A stretch of 64,000 nt of DNA from JBAOHV01 sp964450685 (GTDB lineage Bacteria > Actinomycetota > Acidimicrobiia > Acidimicrobiales > Microtrichaceae), in contig CAYVDN010000014.1 of the NCBI GenBank assembly GCA_964450685.1, positions 1 to 64,000 on the forward strand, in the 5' to 3' direction. The notes beneath the pieces were generated by a model. The model was not told the DNA's origin and ran no database searches. It was given only the letters and a program-made list of their open reading frames with translations. This document shows positions 23,810 through 32,661 of the stretch, one piece after another. The number at the start of each line of letters is the position of its first letter. The first letter of the stretch is position 1. The position numbers and the translations under genes are program-made.

Positions 23810-26266
23810 GTGGCTACCCGAACGCGCACCTCCACCAGCAGCCGGTCGAACAGCCGGTCCAACAAGTCCCGGACCACGGGCCGGTCCGGTCCTTCGCGGT
23901 CGTCCAGCTCTGGTCGTGGCTCGTCGTCGGCTCGCACCACCAAGTCGTCGACTGCCCCCACCAGATCCGTCATTCACCAGCTGTTCGATGGTCACGGGCA
24001 CGACCTCTGGGGTGTCGCGGTCCTCATATCGGCCGTACTGGTCGGTGTGAGCGTCTACACGGAGACAGCGGGCCCGGTCGGTGACGCACTGGGCTCAGTC
24101 GTCCGCGCTCTCTTCGGCCAGCTCGCCTACGTCGTGCCCCCGCTGCTGGTCGTCGTCGGGGTCCTGCTGATACGAGGGCCGCGCGAGCCCGGCATCGACC
24201 TGACCGACGACGACCCGGAGATCACCGGTCGGCAGAGAAACCCGGCTCTCGTCGGTGTCGGCGTCGTTCTCGGGCTGCTCGTCGTGGCGGGAATCCTGGA
24301 CCTGCTCCTCGCCGACGGCCGCACCGTGAGCGAACACGGGATGAGCGCGTATGCGCCCGGTGGTGGCTTCCTGGGTGCCGTCCCCGGCTCGGCGGCCCTC
24401 GTGCTGGGTCGCTGGGGGGCGCTGGCCGTTCTGGTGATGCTCGGTGCCGTCTCCGTCAGCCTGGTGAGCGGGCGTTCCCTGCGCCAGATGTGGCGTCAGT
24501 TGGTCAGGGCCACCGCACCCATCGTCCGGGCGCTACGTGACTGGTTCTCGGACCTGTTCAACCTCGGAGACGCCGTCGAGGGGGCCGATCCGGGCGCCGA
24601 AGCCGAACCCGTCGCACTGTACGACCAGGACGCCGACGCCCCGGCGAAACCCAAGCGAGTGCGCAAGAAGAAGGAACCGGCGGCACCGTCCGGCCCGTCG
24701 CTGGTTGTCGCCGATCCGCAGCCGTTCGACCCGTCCAGCGCCGAGCAGCTCGAGATCGGGCTCGGTCCCGGTGCCGAGAGCTCCAAGTGGCGGCTTCCCC
24801 CGTCCAAGCTGCTCTCGGTGTCGGGGAAGCGAACCGTCGACACCAAGGCTGTTGAGGCCCGAGGGCGGGTGCTCGAGGGGGCGCTGGCAGAACATGGCGT
24901 GGAGACACGTCTGGTCGGCATGGTCGTCGGTCCCACCGTCACCCGCTACGAACTCGAGCTGGGCGTCGGTGTCAAGGTCGCCCGGATCACGAGCCTCCAC
25001 AAGGACATCGCGTATGCGATGGCGTCGCCGGATGTTCGGATCCTGGCTCCCATCCCGGGTCGGCAGGCGATCGGGGTCGAGGTACCCAATGAGGACCGCC
25101 AGATCGTCGCCCTGGGTGACATCCTCACTTCGGAGGAGGCCCACAGGGCCACCCACCCGCTCGAGGTGGGTGTTGGGCGCGACATCACCGGTACCTCAGT
25201 GCTGATGAACCTGGCGACCATGCCGCACCTTCTGATCGCCGGTCAGACGGGCGCTGGCAAGTCGTCCTGCATCAACTCGATAATCACGTCGCTGTTGATG
25301 CGGTCGACGCCGGACCAGGTACGCATGATCCTCATCGACCCCAAGCAGGTCGAGCTGACCCAGTACAACAAGATCCCGCACCTCCTCACCCAGGTGGTGA
25401 CAAACCCCAAGAAGGCCGCAAACGCCCTCAACTGGGCGGTCAAGGAGATGGAACGACGCTACGACCTGCTCTCGGAGGTGGGTGTTCGTGATATCGGCGG
25501 CTACAACGCTGCCTACGACCGTGGCGACCTCCAGGCCCAGATGGGGGAGGAGCGGGAGTTCCACCGGCTGCCGTTCATACTGGTCGTCGTCGACGAGCTA
25601 GCCGACCTGATGATGGTCGCGTCCCGTGATGTCGAGGAGTCGATAACCCGCATCGCGGCGAAGGCCCGTGCGGTCGGCATCCACCTCGTCATCGCCACAC
25701 AGCGACCCTCGGTGAACGTCATCACCGGTGTCATCAAGGCCAACATCCCGGCCAGGCTCGCTTTCGCAGTCGCATCGGCAATGGACTCCAAGGTCATCCT
25801 CGACCAGCTCGGTGCCGAGCGCCTCGTCGGACGTGGCGACATGCTGCTCCTGGGTCCCGGTACCTCGGCACCACAGCGCATCCAGGGGTCCTGGGTCGAG
25901 GAGTCCGAGGTCGCAGCAGTCGTCGGTGCTTGGCGCAAGCAGACACCGACCCCAGACGAGCACTACGTGGCAGGTGTCGCCGACGAGGAGGTCGCCGGCG
26001 GCGGAGGCGGCACGGGTGGCGGCAGCGGTGCCGGCAGCGAGGACGACGACCTGCTGGCACAGTCGATGGAGCTCGTAGTACGCAGCGGCATGGGATCCAC
26101 CTCGATGCTCCAGCGCAAGCTCAAGGTCGGCTTCGCCAGGGCGGGTCGTCTGATGGACCTGCTCGAGGAACGCGGCGTCGTGGGACCATCAGAGGGGTCC
26201 AAGGCGCGGACGGTCCTGATGACGCCCGAGGAGCTCGACAACCTGATCGAGTCTGGCGAGATCTGA
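23810..26266 (+). CDS. ftsK: DNA translocase FtsK/SpoIIIE
   Basis: A septum-localised DNA pump that clears chromosome termini during division. The 818-residue protein starts with a Ser/Arg/Thr-rich cytoplasmic tail of about 60 residues, then about four transmembrane spans (for example VAVLISAVLVGVSVYTE and LLVVVGVLLI). A short acidic/Pro linker near 270-310 is shorter than in E. coli FtsK. The motor has Walker A GQTGAGKSS, Walker B LVVVDELADL and IATQRPSVNVITG. The C-terminal gamma winged helix (SMLQRKLKVGFARAGRLMDL) recognises polar DNA motifs. GTG is the start. Confidence 0.96.
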   Translation: MATRTRTSTSSRSNSRSNKSRTTGRSGPSRSSSSGRGSSSARTTKSSTAPTRSVIHQLFDGHGHDLWGVAVLISAVLVGVSVYTETAGPVGDALGSVVRALFGQLAYVVPPLLVVVGVLLIRGPREPGIDLTDDDPEITGRQRNPALVGVGVVLGLLVVAGILDLLLADGRTVSEHGMSAYAPGGGFLGAVPGSAALVLGRWGALAVLVMLGAVSVSLVSGRSLRQMWRQLVRATAPIVRALRDWFSDLFNLGDAVEGADPGAEAEPVALYDQDADAPAKPKRVRKKKEPAAPSGPSLVVADPQPFDPSSAEQLEIGLGPGAESSKWRLPPSKLLSVSGKRTVDTKAVEARGRVLEGALAEHGVETRLVGMVVGPTVTRYELELGVGVKVARITSLHKDIAYAMASPDVRILAPIPGRQAIGVEVPNEDRQIVALGDILTSEEAHRATHPLEVGVGRDITGTSVLMNLATMPHLLIAGQTGAGKSSCINSIITSLLMRSTPDQVRMILIDPKQVELTQYNKIPHLLTQVVTNPKKAANALNWAVKEMERRYDLLSEVGVRDIGGYNAAYDRGDLQAQMGEEREFHRLPFILVVVDELADLMMVASRDVEESITRIAAKARAVGIHLVIATQRPSVNVITGVIKANIPARLAFAVASAMDSKVILDQLGAERLVGRGDMLLLGPGTSAPQRIQGSWVEESEVAAVVGAWRKQTPTPDEHYVAGVADEEVAGGGGGTGGGSGAGSEDDDLLAQSMELVVRSGMGSTSMLQRKLKVGFARAGRLMDLLEERGVVGPSEGSKARTVLMTPEELDNLIESGEI

Positions 26267-26288
26267 TTCGCCGGGTCGTGGCGATCGG

Positions 26289-26294
26289 TACGCT
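26289..26294 (+). promoter_or_regulatory. Candidate -10 box of the SMP-30-like gene (leaderless)
   Basis: TACGCT ends six bases before ATG 26301. Confidence 0.45.
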
Positions 26295-26300
26295 GCGTCG

Positions 26301-27236
26301 ATGGCCCTCGATCTGCCTTCCGAGTACCGCACGCTGGCCACGGGACTTCGCTTCCCCGAAGGGCCCACACCGCTGTCGGACGGTTCGGTCCTCGTCGTCG
26401 AGATAGCCCGGGGCACCCTCACCAGGGTCCAGCCGGACGGCTCCGTCGACGTCGTCGCAGACTGCGGCGGAGGGCCCAACGGTTCAGCCATTGGCCCGGA
26501 CGGGCGGGTGTGGGTGACGAACAACGGCGGCTGCTTCGAGTACTTCGAGCTGGGCGGGATGCTCATTCCGGGAGGAGTTCCCCCGGAGTGGAGCGGAGGG
26601 TCGATCCAGTGTGTGGACCTGGAATCCGGTGATGTCGAAACCGTCTACACCCACTGCGACGGACGTCCGCTGCGAGCACCGAACGACCTGGTCTTCGACT
26701 CCCACGGCGGCTTCTGGTTCACCGACCACGGCGTCCGCCTGGAGCGGAGCTCCGACCGTACCGGTGTGTTCTACGCATCAGCGGACGGGGGCTCGATCAC
26801 CGAGGTGCTGCATCCGCTCGACGCACCAAACGGGATCGGACTCTCTCCCGCCGGAGACCGGTTGTACGTCGCTGAGACCCACACCGGCCGTGTGTACTCC
26901 TGGGATGTCCCCGAGCCGGGAGCAGCCATCGGTAGCGGTCTACTGGCACCGCACGGCGATCTGCTCGCCGGGCTCGCAGGGCTCCAACTCCTCGACTCGC
27001 TCGCGGTGGACAGCGATGGCAACGTCTGTGTAGGGACACTGGTCAACGGGGGTATCACTGTCATCAGCGCCGATGGCGCCACCACGCAGCACCTCCCGAT
27101 CGACGACCTGCTCGTCACCAACATCGCCTTCGGGGGCGACGACCTGCGGACCGCCTACGTGACCGCCTCGGGCACCGGGCGGCTGCTGGCTCTGGATTGG
27201 CCGGTCGAGGGACTCAAGCTGGCCCACGGTCGCTGA
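26301..27236 (+). CDS. SMP-30/gluconolactonase family protein
   Basis: A 311-residue six-bladed beta-propeller. The metal-ligand positions of the family are visible: Glu in GLRFPEGPTPL, Asn in LRAPNDLVF, Asn in LDAPNGIGLSP and Asp in DSLAVDSDGN. Characterised members hydrolyse sugar lactones such as gluconolactone using a divalent metal; substrate here is not determined. No signal peptide, so it is likely cytoplasmic. It is transcribed alone between ftsK and rimO. Confidence 0.82.
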   Translation: MALDLPSEYRTLATGLRFPEGPTPLSDGSVLVVEIARGTLTRVQPDGSVDVVADCGGGPNGSAIGPDGRVWVTNNGGCFEYFELGGMLIPGGVPPEWSGGSIQCVDLESGDVETVYTHCDGRPLRAPNDLVFDSHGGFWFTDHGVRLERSSDRTGVFYASADGGSITEVLHPLDAPNGIGLSPAGDRLYVAETHTGRVYSWDVPEPGAAIGSGLLAPHGDLLAGLAGLQLLDSLAVDSDGNVCVGTLVNGGITVISADGATTQHLPIDDLLVTNIAFGGDDLRTAYVTASGTGRLLALDWPVEGLKLAHGR

Positions 27237-27257
27237 CCGGTTGTTGCCGAGGGGCTC

Positions 27258-27263
27258 TAGACT
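27258..27263 (+). promoter_or_regulatory. Candidate -10 box of rimO
   Basis: TAGACT ends nine bases before the GTG start. CTGACC 18 bases upstream (27234-27239) is a possible -35. Confidence 0.5.
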
Positions 27264-27272
27264 CCCACGATC

Positions 27273-28556
27273 GTGCCCCGCACCTACTGGGTCGAGACCC
27301 TCGGCTGTCCCAAGAACCAGGTCGATTCCGACAAGCTGACCGGCACGATGCTCGCCGACGGCATGGTGCCGGCCGCCTCCGCCGAGGTCGCCGACCTGGT
27401 CGTGGTGAACACATGTGCATTCATCGAGGATGCCCGCGAGGAGTCGATAGCGACGATCCTCTCGCTCGACGACCTGCGCCCCGAGGGCTCCCGGCTCGTC
27501 GTCACCGGGTGCATGGCCGAGCGGTACGGCGACGAGTTGGCCGAGGCCCTGCCCGAGGTCGACCAGGTTGCAGGTTTCGGGCAGCCGGTGACGCTGGGGT
27601 CCAAGCCGACCGGCCGGGTCACGCTCTCGGCCAGTTCGGAGGCCGTTCCAGCGCTGGACCTGCTGAACCTGCCGCGTCCTCCGTCTGAGCGTCCCTGGGC
27701 GTACGTGAAGGTGGCCGAGGGTTGCGACAAGGCATGCGGCTTCTGTGCCATCCCGTCGTTCCGAGGTCCACAGGTCTCCCGTCCAATCGAGTCGATCCTG
27801 GCCGAGGTAGACCAGCTCCGTGTACGCGAGGTGGTGCTGGTCGCCCAGGACCTGGCGGCGTACGGTCGCGACGGCGGCAGTGGTCAGCGGTCGATCGTGC
27901 CGCTCGTCGAGGCTGTGTCGGAGATGGTGGACTGGGTGCGGCTCCTGTACCTGTACCCGTCCGAGCTGACCGACGAGCTGATCGAGCTCATGTGCGCCGG
28001 GCCCGTTCCGTACTTCGACTTGTCTCTCCAGCACGTCTCGTCGCCTTTGGTCCGACGGATGCGACGATGGGGCAACGGGGCCAAGTACCTGGAGAGGATC
28101 GCCCAGATCCGCTCGGTGCGCCCCGACGCCGCGTTCCGGTCCAACTTCATCGTCGGCTATCCCGGTGAGACCGAGGATGACCACGACGAACTGCTCCGCT
28201 TCGTTCAGGAGGCGGACCTGGACTGGTGCGGATTCTTCTCCTACTCGAGGGAGGACGGCACCCACGCCGCATCGCTGGACGGAGCGGTCGACACCTCGCT
28301 CGTCGAGGAACGCCTTGCCGAGCTCCGGGAGCTCGCCGACCCGATCAGCGCCGCTCGCCGCGACGAGCTGATCGGCACCGAGACCACGGTCCTGGTGGAC
28401 GAGGCCGGTCTCGCCCGCTCACACCGCGAGGCTCCCGAGATAGACGGCGTGATCTGGGTGCCGGAGCACCTCGACGTCGGTTCCATGCAACGAGTGCTGA
28501 TCACCGCAGCAGAAGGCCCCGACCTGCACGCCGAACTCGTCGCGGGCCAACCGTGA
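27273..28556 (+). CDS. rimO: Ribosomal protein S12 methylthiotransferase
   Basis: RimO is a radical-SAM enzyme that methylthiolates the conserved Asp of ribosomal protein S12. The 427-residue protein has the N-terminal cluster-binding cysteines in TLGCPKNQVDSD, VNTCAFIEDAREES and TGCMAERY. The radical-SAM CxxxCxxC motif is GCDKACGFCAIPSFRG near residue 152, and a C-terminal TRAM domain follows (from about 365). The CPKNQVDS signature separates RimO from the tRNA enzyme MiaB. The stop overlaps the pgsA start (GTGA). Confidence 0.95.
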   Translation: MPRTYWVETLGCPKNQVDSDKLTGTMLADGMVPAASAEVADLVVVNTCAFIEDAREESIATILSLDDLRPEGSRLVVTGCMAERYGDELAEALPEVDQVAGFGQPVTLGSKPTGRVTLSASSEAVPALDLLNLPRPPSERPWAYVKVAEGCDKACGFCAIPSFRGPQVSRPIESILAEVDQLRVREVVLVAQDLAAYGRDGGSGQRSIVPLVEAVSEMVDWVRLLYLYPSELTDELIELMCAGPVPYFDLSLQHVSSPLVRRMRRWGNGAKYLERIAQIRSVRPDAAFRSNFIVGYPGETEDDHDELLRFVQEADLDWCGFFSYSREDGTHAASLDGAVDTSLVEERLAELRELADPISAARRDELIGTETTVLVDEAGLARSHREAPEIDGVIWVPEHLDVGSMQRVLITAAEGPDLHAELVAGQP

Positions 28557-29167
28557 ACACGTCCGAAGCGCCCGTCAACGGAGACGACCCTTCTGGCGGT
28601 CCGACCAGGGCCAAGGTGTTCGGGCCCTCTGCGCTTCTCACACCGGCCAACGCGATAACCGTGGCACGGCTCGTCGTCGCCCCTGTCGCCTTCTGGATGA
28701 TCATCCGTCAGGAGGCAAGCTGGCCTCTGTGGGTTCTGTGGGTGCTGCTGACCACGACCGACAGCCTCGACGGGTTCCTCGCCCGACGCCAGGGCACCAC
28801 CCGCTCCGGTGCGTTCCTGGATCCCCTGGCGGACAAGGTGCTCTCCCTGGGCGGTCTCTGGGCGATGGTCGTGCAGGGCCGCTTCTGGTGGCTGCCGGTC
28901 GTCCTGATCACATTGAGAGAGGCCCTCATCTCGGCTTTCCGGTCGTACTGGGGGCGCAGGGGTCTGGCGGTCCAGGCCTCACAGCTCGCCAAGTTCAAGA
29001 CGTTCCTCCAGTTCGGCGCGGTCGGATGGGTCGTGTTCCCGCTGACCACCGACATCAGCTGGCTCGCTGACTCCTTCCTGTGGGCCGGAGTGGCTGTCGC
29101 GTGGATCTCGGCGGGCCAGTACGTCGCAGCAGGGTCACGAGCCACGTCGAGCATGTCGCGGGACTGA
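28553..29167 (+). CDS. pgsA: CDP-diacylglycerol-glycerol-3-phosphate phosphatidyltransferase
   Basis: A membrane CDP-alcohol phosphatidyltransferase of 204 residues, most likely making phosphatidylglycerol phosphate, the precursor of phosphatidylglycerol and cardiolipin. The signature is DSLDGFLARR followed by SGAFLDPLADK, giving DG-x2-AR-x7-G-x3-D-x3-D, one residue shorter than the commonest spacing. Four to five hydrophobic spans surround it. GTG start overlapping the rimO stop. The pgsA-cinA neighbourhood is typical, and supports PgsA over other family members. Confidence 0.88.
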   Translation: MNTSEAPVNGDDPSGGPTRAKVFGPSALLTPANAITVARLVVAPVAFWMIIRQEASWPLWVLWVLLTTTDSLDGFLARRQGTTRSGAFLDPLADKVLSLGGLWAMVVQGRFWWLPVVLITLREALISAFRSYWGRRGLAVQASQLAKFKTFLQFGAVGWVVFPLTTDISWLADSFLWAGVAVAWISAGQYVAAGSRATSSMSRD

Positions 29168-29186
29168 GCCGCCGCAGTGAGACCGG

Positions 29187-29192
29187 TAGCGT
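29187..29192 (+). promoter_or_regulatory. Candidate -10 box of cinA (leaderless)
   Basis: TAGCGT ends seven bases before ATG 29200. It overlaps an alternative GTG at 29191, which makes the ATG the better start. Confidence 0.5.
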
Positions 29193-29199
29193 GCCGGCC

Positions 29200-30498
29200 A
29201 TGCGAGTCGAAGTCGTCGCCGTAGGCACTGAGCTGCTGCTCGGACAGATCGTGGACACCAACTCGTCCTGGGTGGGGGAGCAGCTCGCGCTCGCAGGGCT
29301 CGACTCGTACTTCCAGTCGAAGGTGGGTGACAACCTGGAGCGGATCGTCGAGGTGCTCGAGCTCGCCCTGTCGCGCAGCGACGCGGTGATCTGCACCGGT
29401 GGGCTCGGACCCACCCAGGACGACCTCACACGTGAGGCCCTGGCCCGTGTCATGGGAGTAGAGCTCGAGGAGGACGAGGGGATGGCGGAGCGGATCATCG
29501 AGATGTTCGCCCGCAGTGGGCGGCGGATGCCGATGAACAACCTGCGCCAGGCCCAACGGCCCGTCGGGTCCCGCTTCATAGACGAGCAGCCCGGAACCGC
29601 TCCCGGTCTGGTGTGCCCGGTGCCCTCCGTCAACGGTGCCGGCGGCTCTTCCGAGAAGGTGGTGTACGCGGTACCCGGAGTGCCGTGGGAGATGCAGGAG
29701 ATGGTTCTCGGAACGGTCATCCCGGACCTGCAGAGACGTGCCGGCCTGGACGGTGTCATCGCCAGCCGGACCCTGCGGACCTGGGGGGAGACCGAGTCCG
29801 GCCTGGCCGAGATGCTGGCTCCACGCATGGCCGAGCTCGACCAGGGTGGTGCCGCGACGATCGCCTTCCTGGCGTCAGGGGTGGAGGGCCTGAAGGTGCG
29901 CATCACCGCCAAGGCCGACAGCGTCGAGGGTGTGACCGCGATCCTCGCCGCCGAGGAGCAGATCCTGAGGACGGTCCTCGGCCCGGTCGTGTTCGGGGTC
30001 GACGACGAGACCATGGAGTCGGTCGTGCTCGAACAGCTCCGCTCGCGGGGGATGACCCTCGCTGTGGCTGAGTCGCTGACCGGAGGGATGATCGGCTCCC
30101 GGCTGTGCGACGTACCCGGCGCCAGCGACGTGTTCCGCGGCTCGGTCGTCTCGTATGCATCGGACGTGAAGCATGCCGTGCTCGGCGTCGCTCACGGCCC
30201 TGTCGTGACGGAGGTGGCAGCGGTCGAGATGGCCTCGGGTGCAAGAAGGCTGCTCGGGTCAGACGTTGCGATCGCAGCCACCGGTGTCGCCGGACCCGGC
30301 CAACAGGAGGGACTCCGCCCCGGGACGGTCTGTCTGGCCGTGGTGATCGGCGACCCCGCGGACGGCGGGTCTGTCGATTCCGTGACCGTTCATCTTCCGG
30401 GTCGACGCCGGCAGGTTCGAGAGCTGACCGTCATAAGCCTGCTGTCGATGCTGCGGAGACGCCTCGGTGAGAACCGTGGTGCGGAAACCGGCGTCTGA
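29200..30498 (+). CDS. cinA: CinA family protein (NMN amidohydrolase-like)
   Basis: A 432-residue two-domain protein. The N-terminal MoaB/MogA-like domain has VGTELLLGQIVDTN and CTGGLGPTQDDLTREAL. The C-terminal CinA domain has VAESLTGGMIGSRLCDVPG and GSVVSYASDVKHAVLGV, the part that deamidates NMN to NaMN in characterised enzymes (pyridine nucleotide recycling). The N-terminal domain is linked to ADP-ribose hydrolysis in some species. No recA is adjacent, so a competence role is not indicated here. Confidence 0.93.
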   Translation: MRVEVVAVGTELLLGQIVDTNSSWVGEQLALAGLDSYFQSKVGDNLERIVEVLELALSRSDAVICTGGLGPTQDDLTREALARVMGVELEEDEGMAERIIEMFARSGRRMPMNNLRQAQRPVGSRFIDEQPGTAPGLVCPVPSVNGAGGSSEKVVYAVPGVPWEMQEMVLGTVIPDLQRRAGLDGVIASRTLRTWGETESGLAEMLAPRMAELDQGGAATIAFLASGVEGLKVRITAKADSVEGVTAILAAEEQILRTVLGPVVFGVDDETMESVVLEQLRSRGMTLAVAESLTGGMIGSRLCDVPGASDVFRGSVVSYASDVKHAVLGVAHGPVVTEVAAVEMASGARRLLGSDVAIAATGVAGPGQQEGLRPGTVCLAVVIGDPADGGSVDSVTVHLPGRRRQVRELTVISLLSMLRRRLGENRGAETGV

Positions 30499-30499
30499 C

Positions 30500-31873
30500 G
30501 TGGCCGACAACCTCTTCAGCGCCGCCGCACAGGAAGTCCTGCGAGCGAACGGTCCCCTGGCCGATCGACTGCGTCCGCACAGCCTGGACGAAGTCGTCGG
30601 TCAGGACCATCTGCTGGGCCCGGGCAGACCGCTACGGGCCCTTGTGGATGCCGACAGGCTCAGCTCGGTGATCCTCTGGGGCCCACCGGGAACCGGCAAG
30701 ACGACGGTCGCCAGGCTGATCGCCAGGGCGTCATCGAAGACCTTCGTGCCGCTCTCGGCGGTCACCGCGACGGTCAAGGACATCCGCGAGGTGACAGCCG
30801 AGGCACAGCACCGCCTCGGATCACATGGCACCGGGACGATCCTGTTCCTCGATGAGATCCACCGGTTCACCAAGTCCCAGCAGGATGCCCTGCTGCCTTC
30901 GGTGGAGACCGGTCTCGTCGTACTGATCGGCGCGACGACCGAGAACCCGTATTTCGAGGTGAATCCGCCGCTGCTGAGTCGGTCGACGCTGTTCCGGCTC
31001 CACGGACTCGATTCCGAGGCGCTGCACCTGCTGGTCGAACGAGGGCTCGAGGCCGAGGGTGCGGTGGCAGACGTGGATGCGGTCGATCATCTGGTCGATC
31101 GTTCAGGTGGGGACGGTAGACACCTGCTCACAAGCCTGGAGGTTGCGTTGGCACTCGCCGAGGCGCGTCGCACGGTCGACATCGGCAACGGTGCCGGTGC
31201 CGGTGTCGACGGTCCGGTCAGGCTGGTGCTGGCCGACGCGGAGGGCGCCCTGGGCGCATCGCCGGTCCGCTACGGCCGCGACGACCACTACGACGTCGCT
31301 TCGGCGTTCATCAAGTCGATCCGTGGATCCGACGCCGACGCCGCGTTGCACTGGCTCGCCCGGATGCTGGAAGCGGGCGAGGACGCCCGTTTCATTGCCA
31401 GGAGACTGGTGATCTCGGCATCCGAGGACATCGGCATGGCCGACCCGTTCGCTCTGATGGTGGCCACAGCGGCAGCACAGGCGGTCGATCTCGTAGGACT
31501 TCCCGAAGCCCGCATCAACCTGGCACAGGCGACTGTCCATCTGGCCCTGGCGCCCAAGTCGTCGGCCGCCTACGCCGGGATCGACGCAGCGATCGCCGAT
31601 ATGCGCCGCCGCCCGGTAGGCGAGGTGCCGGCGCACCTGCGCGACGCCCACTACCGGGGAGCGGCCCAGCTGGGGCACGGAACGGGCTACCGGTATCCAC
31701 ACGACCAACCTTCCGGTTGGGTCGACCAGCAATACCTCCCGGACGAACTGGTCGGAACCCGCTACTACGAGCCGACGGGTAACGGTGCCGAGGCCCGACT
31801 CGTCGAGCGATGGAGGGAGCGACGCGGGGAGATCCGTCCCGAGCGGACACAGCTGGACGAGAATGGTTGCTGA
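30500..31873 (+). CDS. rarA: Replication-associated recombination protein A
   Basis: RarA/MgsA is an AAA+ ATPase related to clamp loaders that acts at stalled replication forks. The protein (457 residues from GTG 30500) has LRPHSLDEVVGQDHLLGPG, Walker A GPPGTGKTT, Walker B FLDEIHRF, sensor 1 in GATTENPYFEVNPPLLSR and the MgsA C-terminal domain (DAHYRGAAQLGHGTGYRYPHD). The start VADNLFSAAAQEVL fits the family N-terminus; a GTG at 30467 inside cinA is also open. The stop overlaps the next ATG (TGATG). Confidence 0.95.
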   Translation: MADNLFSAAAQEVLRANGPLADRLRPHSLDEVVGQDHLLGPGRPLRALVDADRLSSVILWGPPGTGKTTVARLIARASSKTFVPLSAVTATVKDIREVTAEAQHRLGSHGTGTILFLDEIHRFTKSQQDALLPSVETGLVVLIGATTENPYFEVNPPLLSRSTLFRLHGLDSEALHLLVERGLEAEGAVADVDAVDHLVDRSGGDGRHLLTSLEVALALAEARRTVDIGNGAGAGVDGPVRLVLADAEGALGASPVRYGRDDHYDVASAFIKSIRGSDADAALHWLARMLEAGEDARFIARRLVISASEDIGMADPFALMVATAAAQAVDLVGLPEARINLAQATVHLALAPKSSAAYAGIDAAIADMRRRPVGEVPAHLRDAHYRGAAQLGHGTGYRYPHDQPSGWVDQQYLPDELVGTRYYEPTGNGAEARLVERWRERRGEIRPERTQLDENGC

Positions 31874-32262
31874 TGGAAGCCATCGACCTGCTCACCGTGC
31901 TCTGTGGAGTGCTCGCCCTCGGCGGGGCCGTGGCGCTGTCACTGGCCAGCGCACGCGTTCTCAGAGCAGCGGCTTCCTTCGAGGCAGCTGCGGCGGCCTT
32001 CGAGGACCAGGCGCTGCCCGCTGTCGAAGAGTTGCGACAGGTCACCCGTGCAGCAGCGGTCGAGGTCGACAGGATCGACGAGCTGGTCGAGATCGCAGGG
32101 TCGATCGGCGATCGGGTCGACACGGCCACGGAGGCGACCTATCGGGCGCTGACCGCGCCGGTCATCAAGGGTGTGGCCATAGCCAGCGGAACCAGGCGCG
32201 CTGCACAACGGTTGCGTGGACGTGAACACCAACCTGGTCCGACGAACGGAGCACGACGATGA
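31873..32262 (+). CDS. Small membrane-anchored protein (DUF948-like)
   Basis: A 129-residue protein with one N-terminal transmembrane helix (LLTVLCGVLALGGAVALSL) followed by an amphipathic, probably coiled-coil stretch rich in Ala, Glu and Arg (about 25-100). This is the layout of DUF948 proteins, which often sit just upstream of alaS in actinobacteria. Function not established. Start and stop overlap both neighbours (TGATG and ATGA), so it is made in strict coupling with rarA and the next small gene. Confidence 0.75.
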   Translation: MEAIDLLTVLCGVLALGGAVALSLASARVLRAAASFEAAAAAFEDQALPAVEELRQVTRAAAVEVDRIDELVEIAGSIGDRVDTATEATYRALTAPVIKGVAIASGTRRAAQRLRGREHQPGPTNGARR

Positions 32263-32585
32263 GACGACTGTTCTGGCTGGGTGTGGGTGCGGTCGCGGGT
32301 GCGTCCGGAACCATCTGGGCCGAGCACAAGGTGCGAGCCCGCATCGAGCAGCTCGGGCCCGAGCACTTGGTCGTGTCGGCCGGCAACAAGGCACGTGACG
32401 TCGGTCGCAGTGTGGTCGACGCGGTCACCGAGGGACGCGGCGCCATGCGCGACCGGGAAGCGGAGCTGCGCCGGGAGTACGACCCGGCGACCCGCAGCTC
32501 CCACAGGGCGGGTCACTCCTCTCCGTCCTCGGCCACCAGACCCTCGCACACGACCTGGACCGACAGGCCGACCCGGCGACACTGA
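32259..32585 (+). CDS. Small membrane-anchored protein upstream of alaS (DUF6167-like)
   Basis: A 108-residue protein with an N-terminal hydrophobic helix (FWLGVGAVAGASGTIWAE), a basic helical middle (KVRARIEQLGPEHLV, then GAMRDREAELRREY) and a disordered Ser/Thr/Pro tail. It resembles the short proteins found between the DUF948-like gene and alaS in other actinobacteria; family assignment is from memory and not certain. It overlaps the preceding gene by four bases, which suggests that the two membrane proteins work together. Confidence 0.65.
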   Translation: MRRLFWLGVGAVAGASGTIWAEHKVRARIEQLGPEHLVVSAGNKARDVGRSVVDAVTEGRGAMRDREAELRREYDPATRSSHRAGHSSPSSATRPSHTTWTDRPTRRH

Positions 32586-32646
32586 GCCACCCAGGCGCGA
32601 GTTCCGCGTCGACCGCGAGGCATCCCGGGTGCCGTCACCGCACTTG

Positions 32647-32652
32647 TAGGCT
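32647..32652 (+). promoter_or_regulatory. Candidate -10 box of alaS
   Basis: TAGGCT ends nine bases before the alaS ATG; no Shine-Dalgarno is present in the spacer. Confidence 0.45.
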
Positions 32653-32661
32653 GGCACTCCC

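Noticed and set aside
26940..28265. Long antisense open frame over the SMP-30-like gene and rimO
   Set aside because: It crosses two intact sense genes and the space between them, with no domain in its translation.
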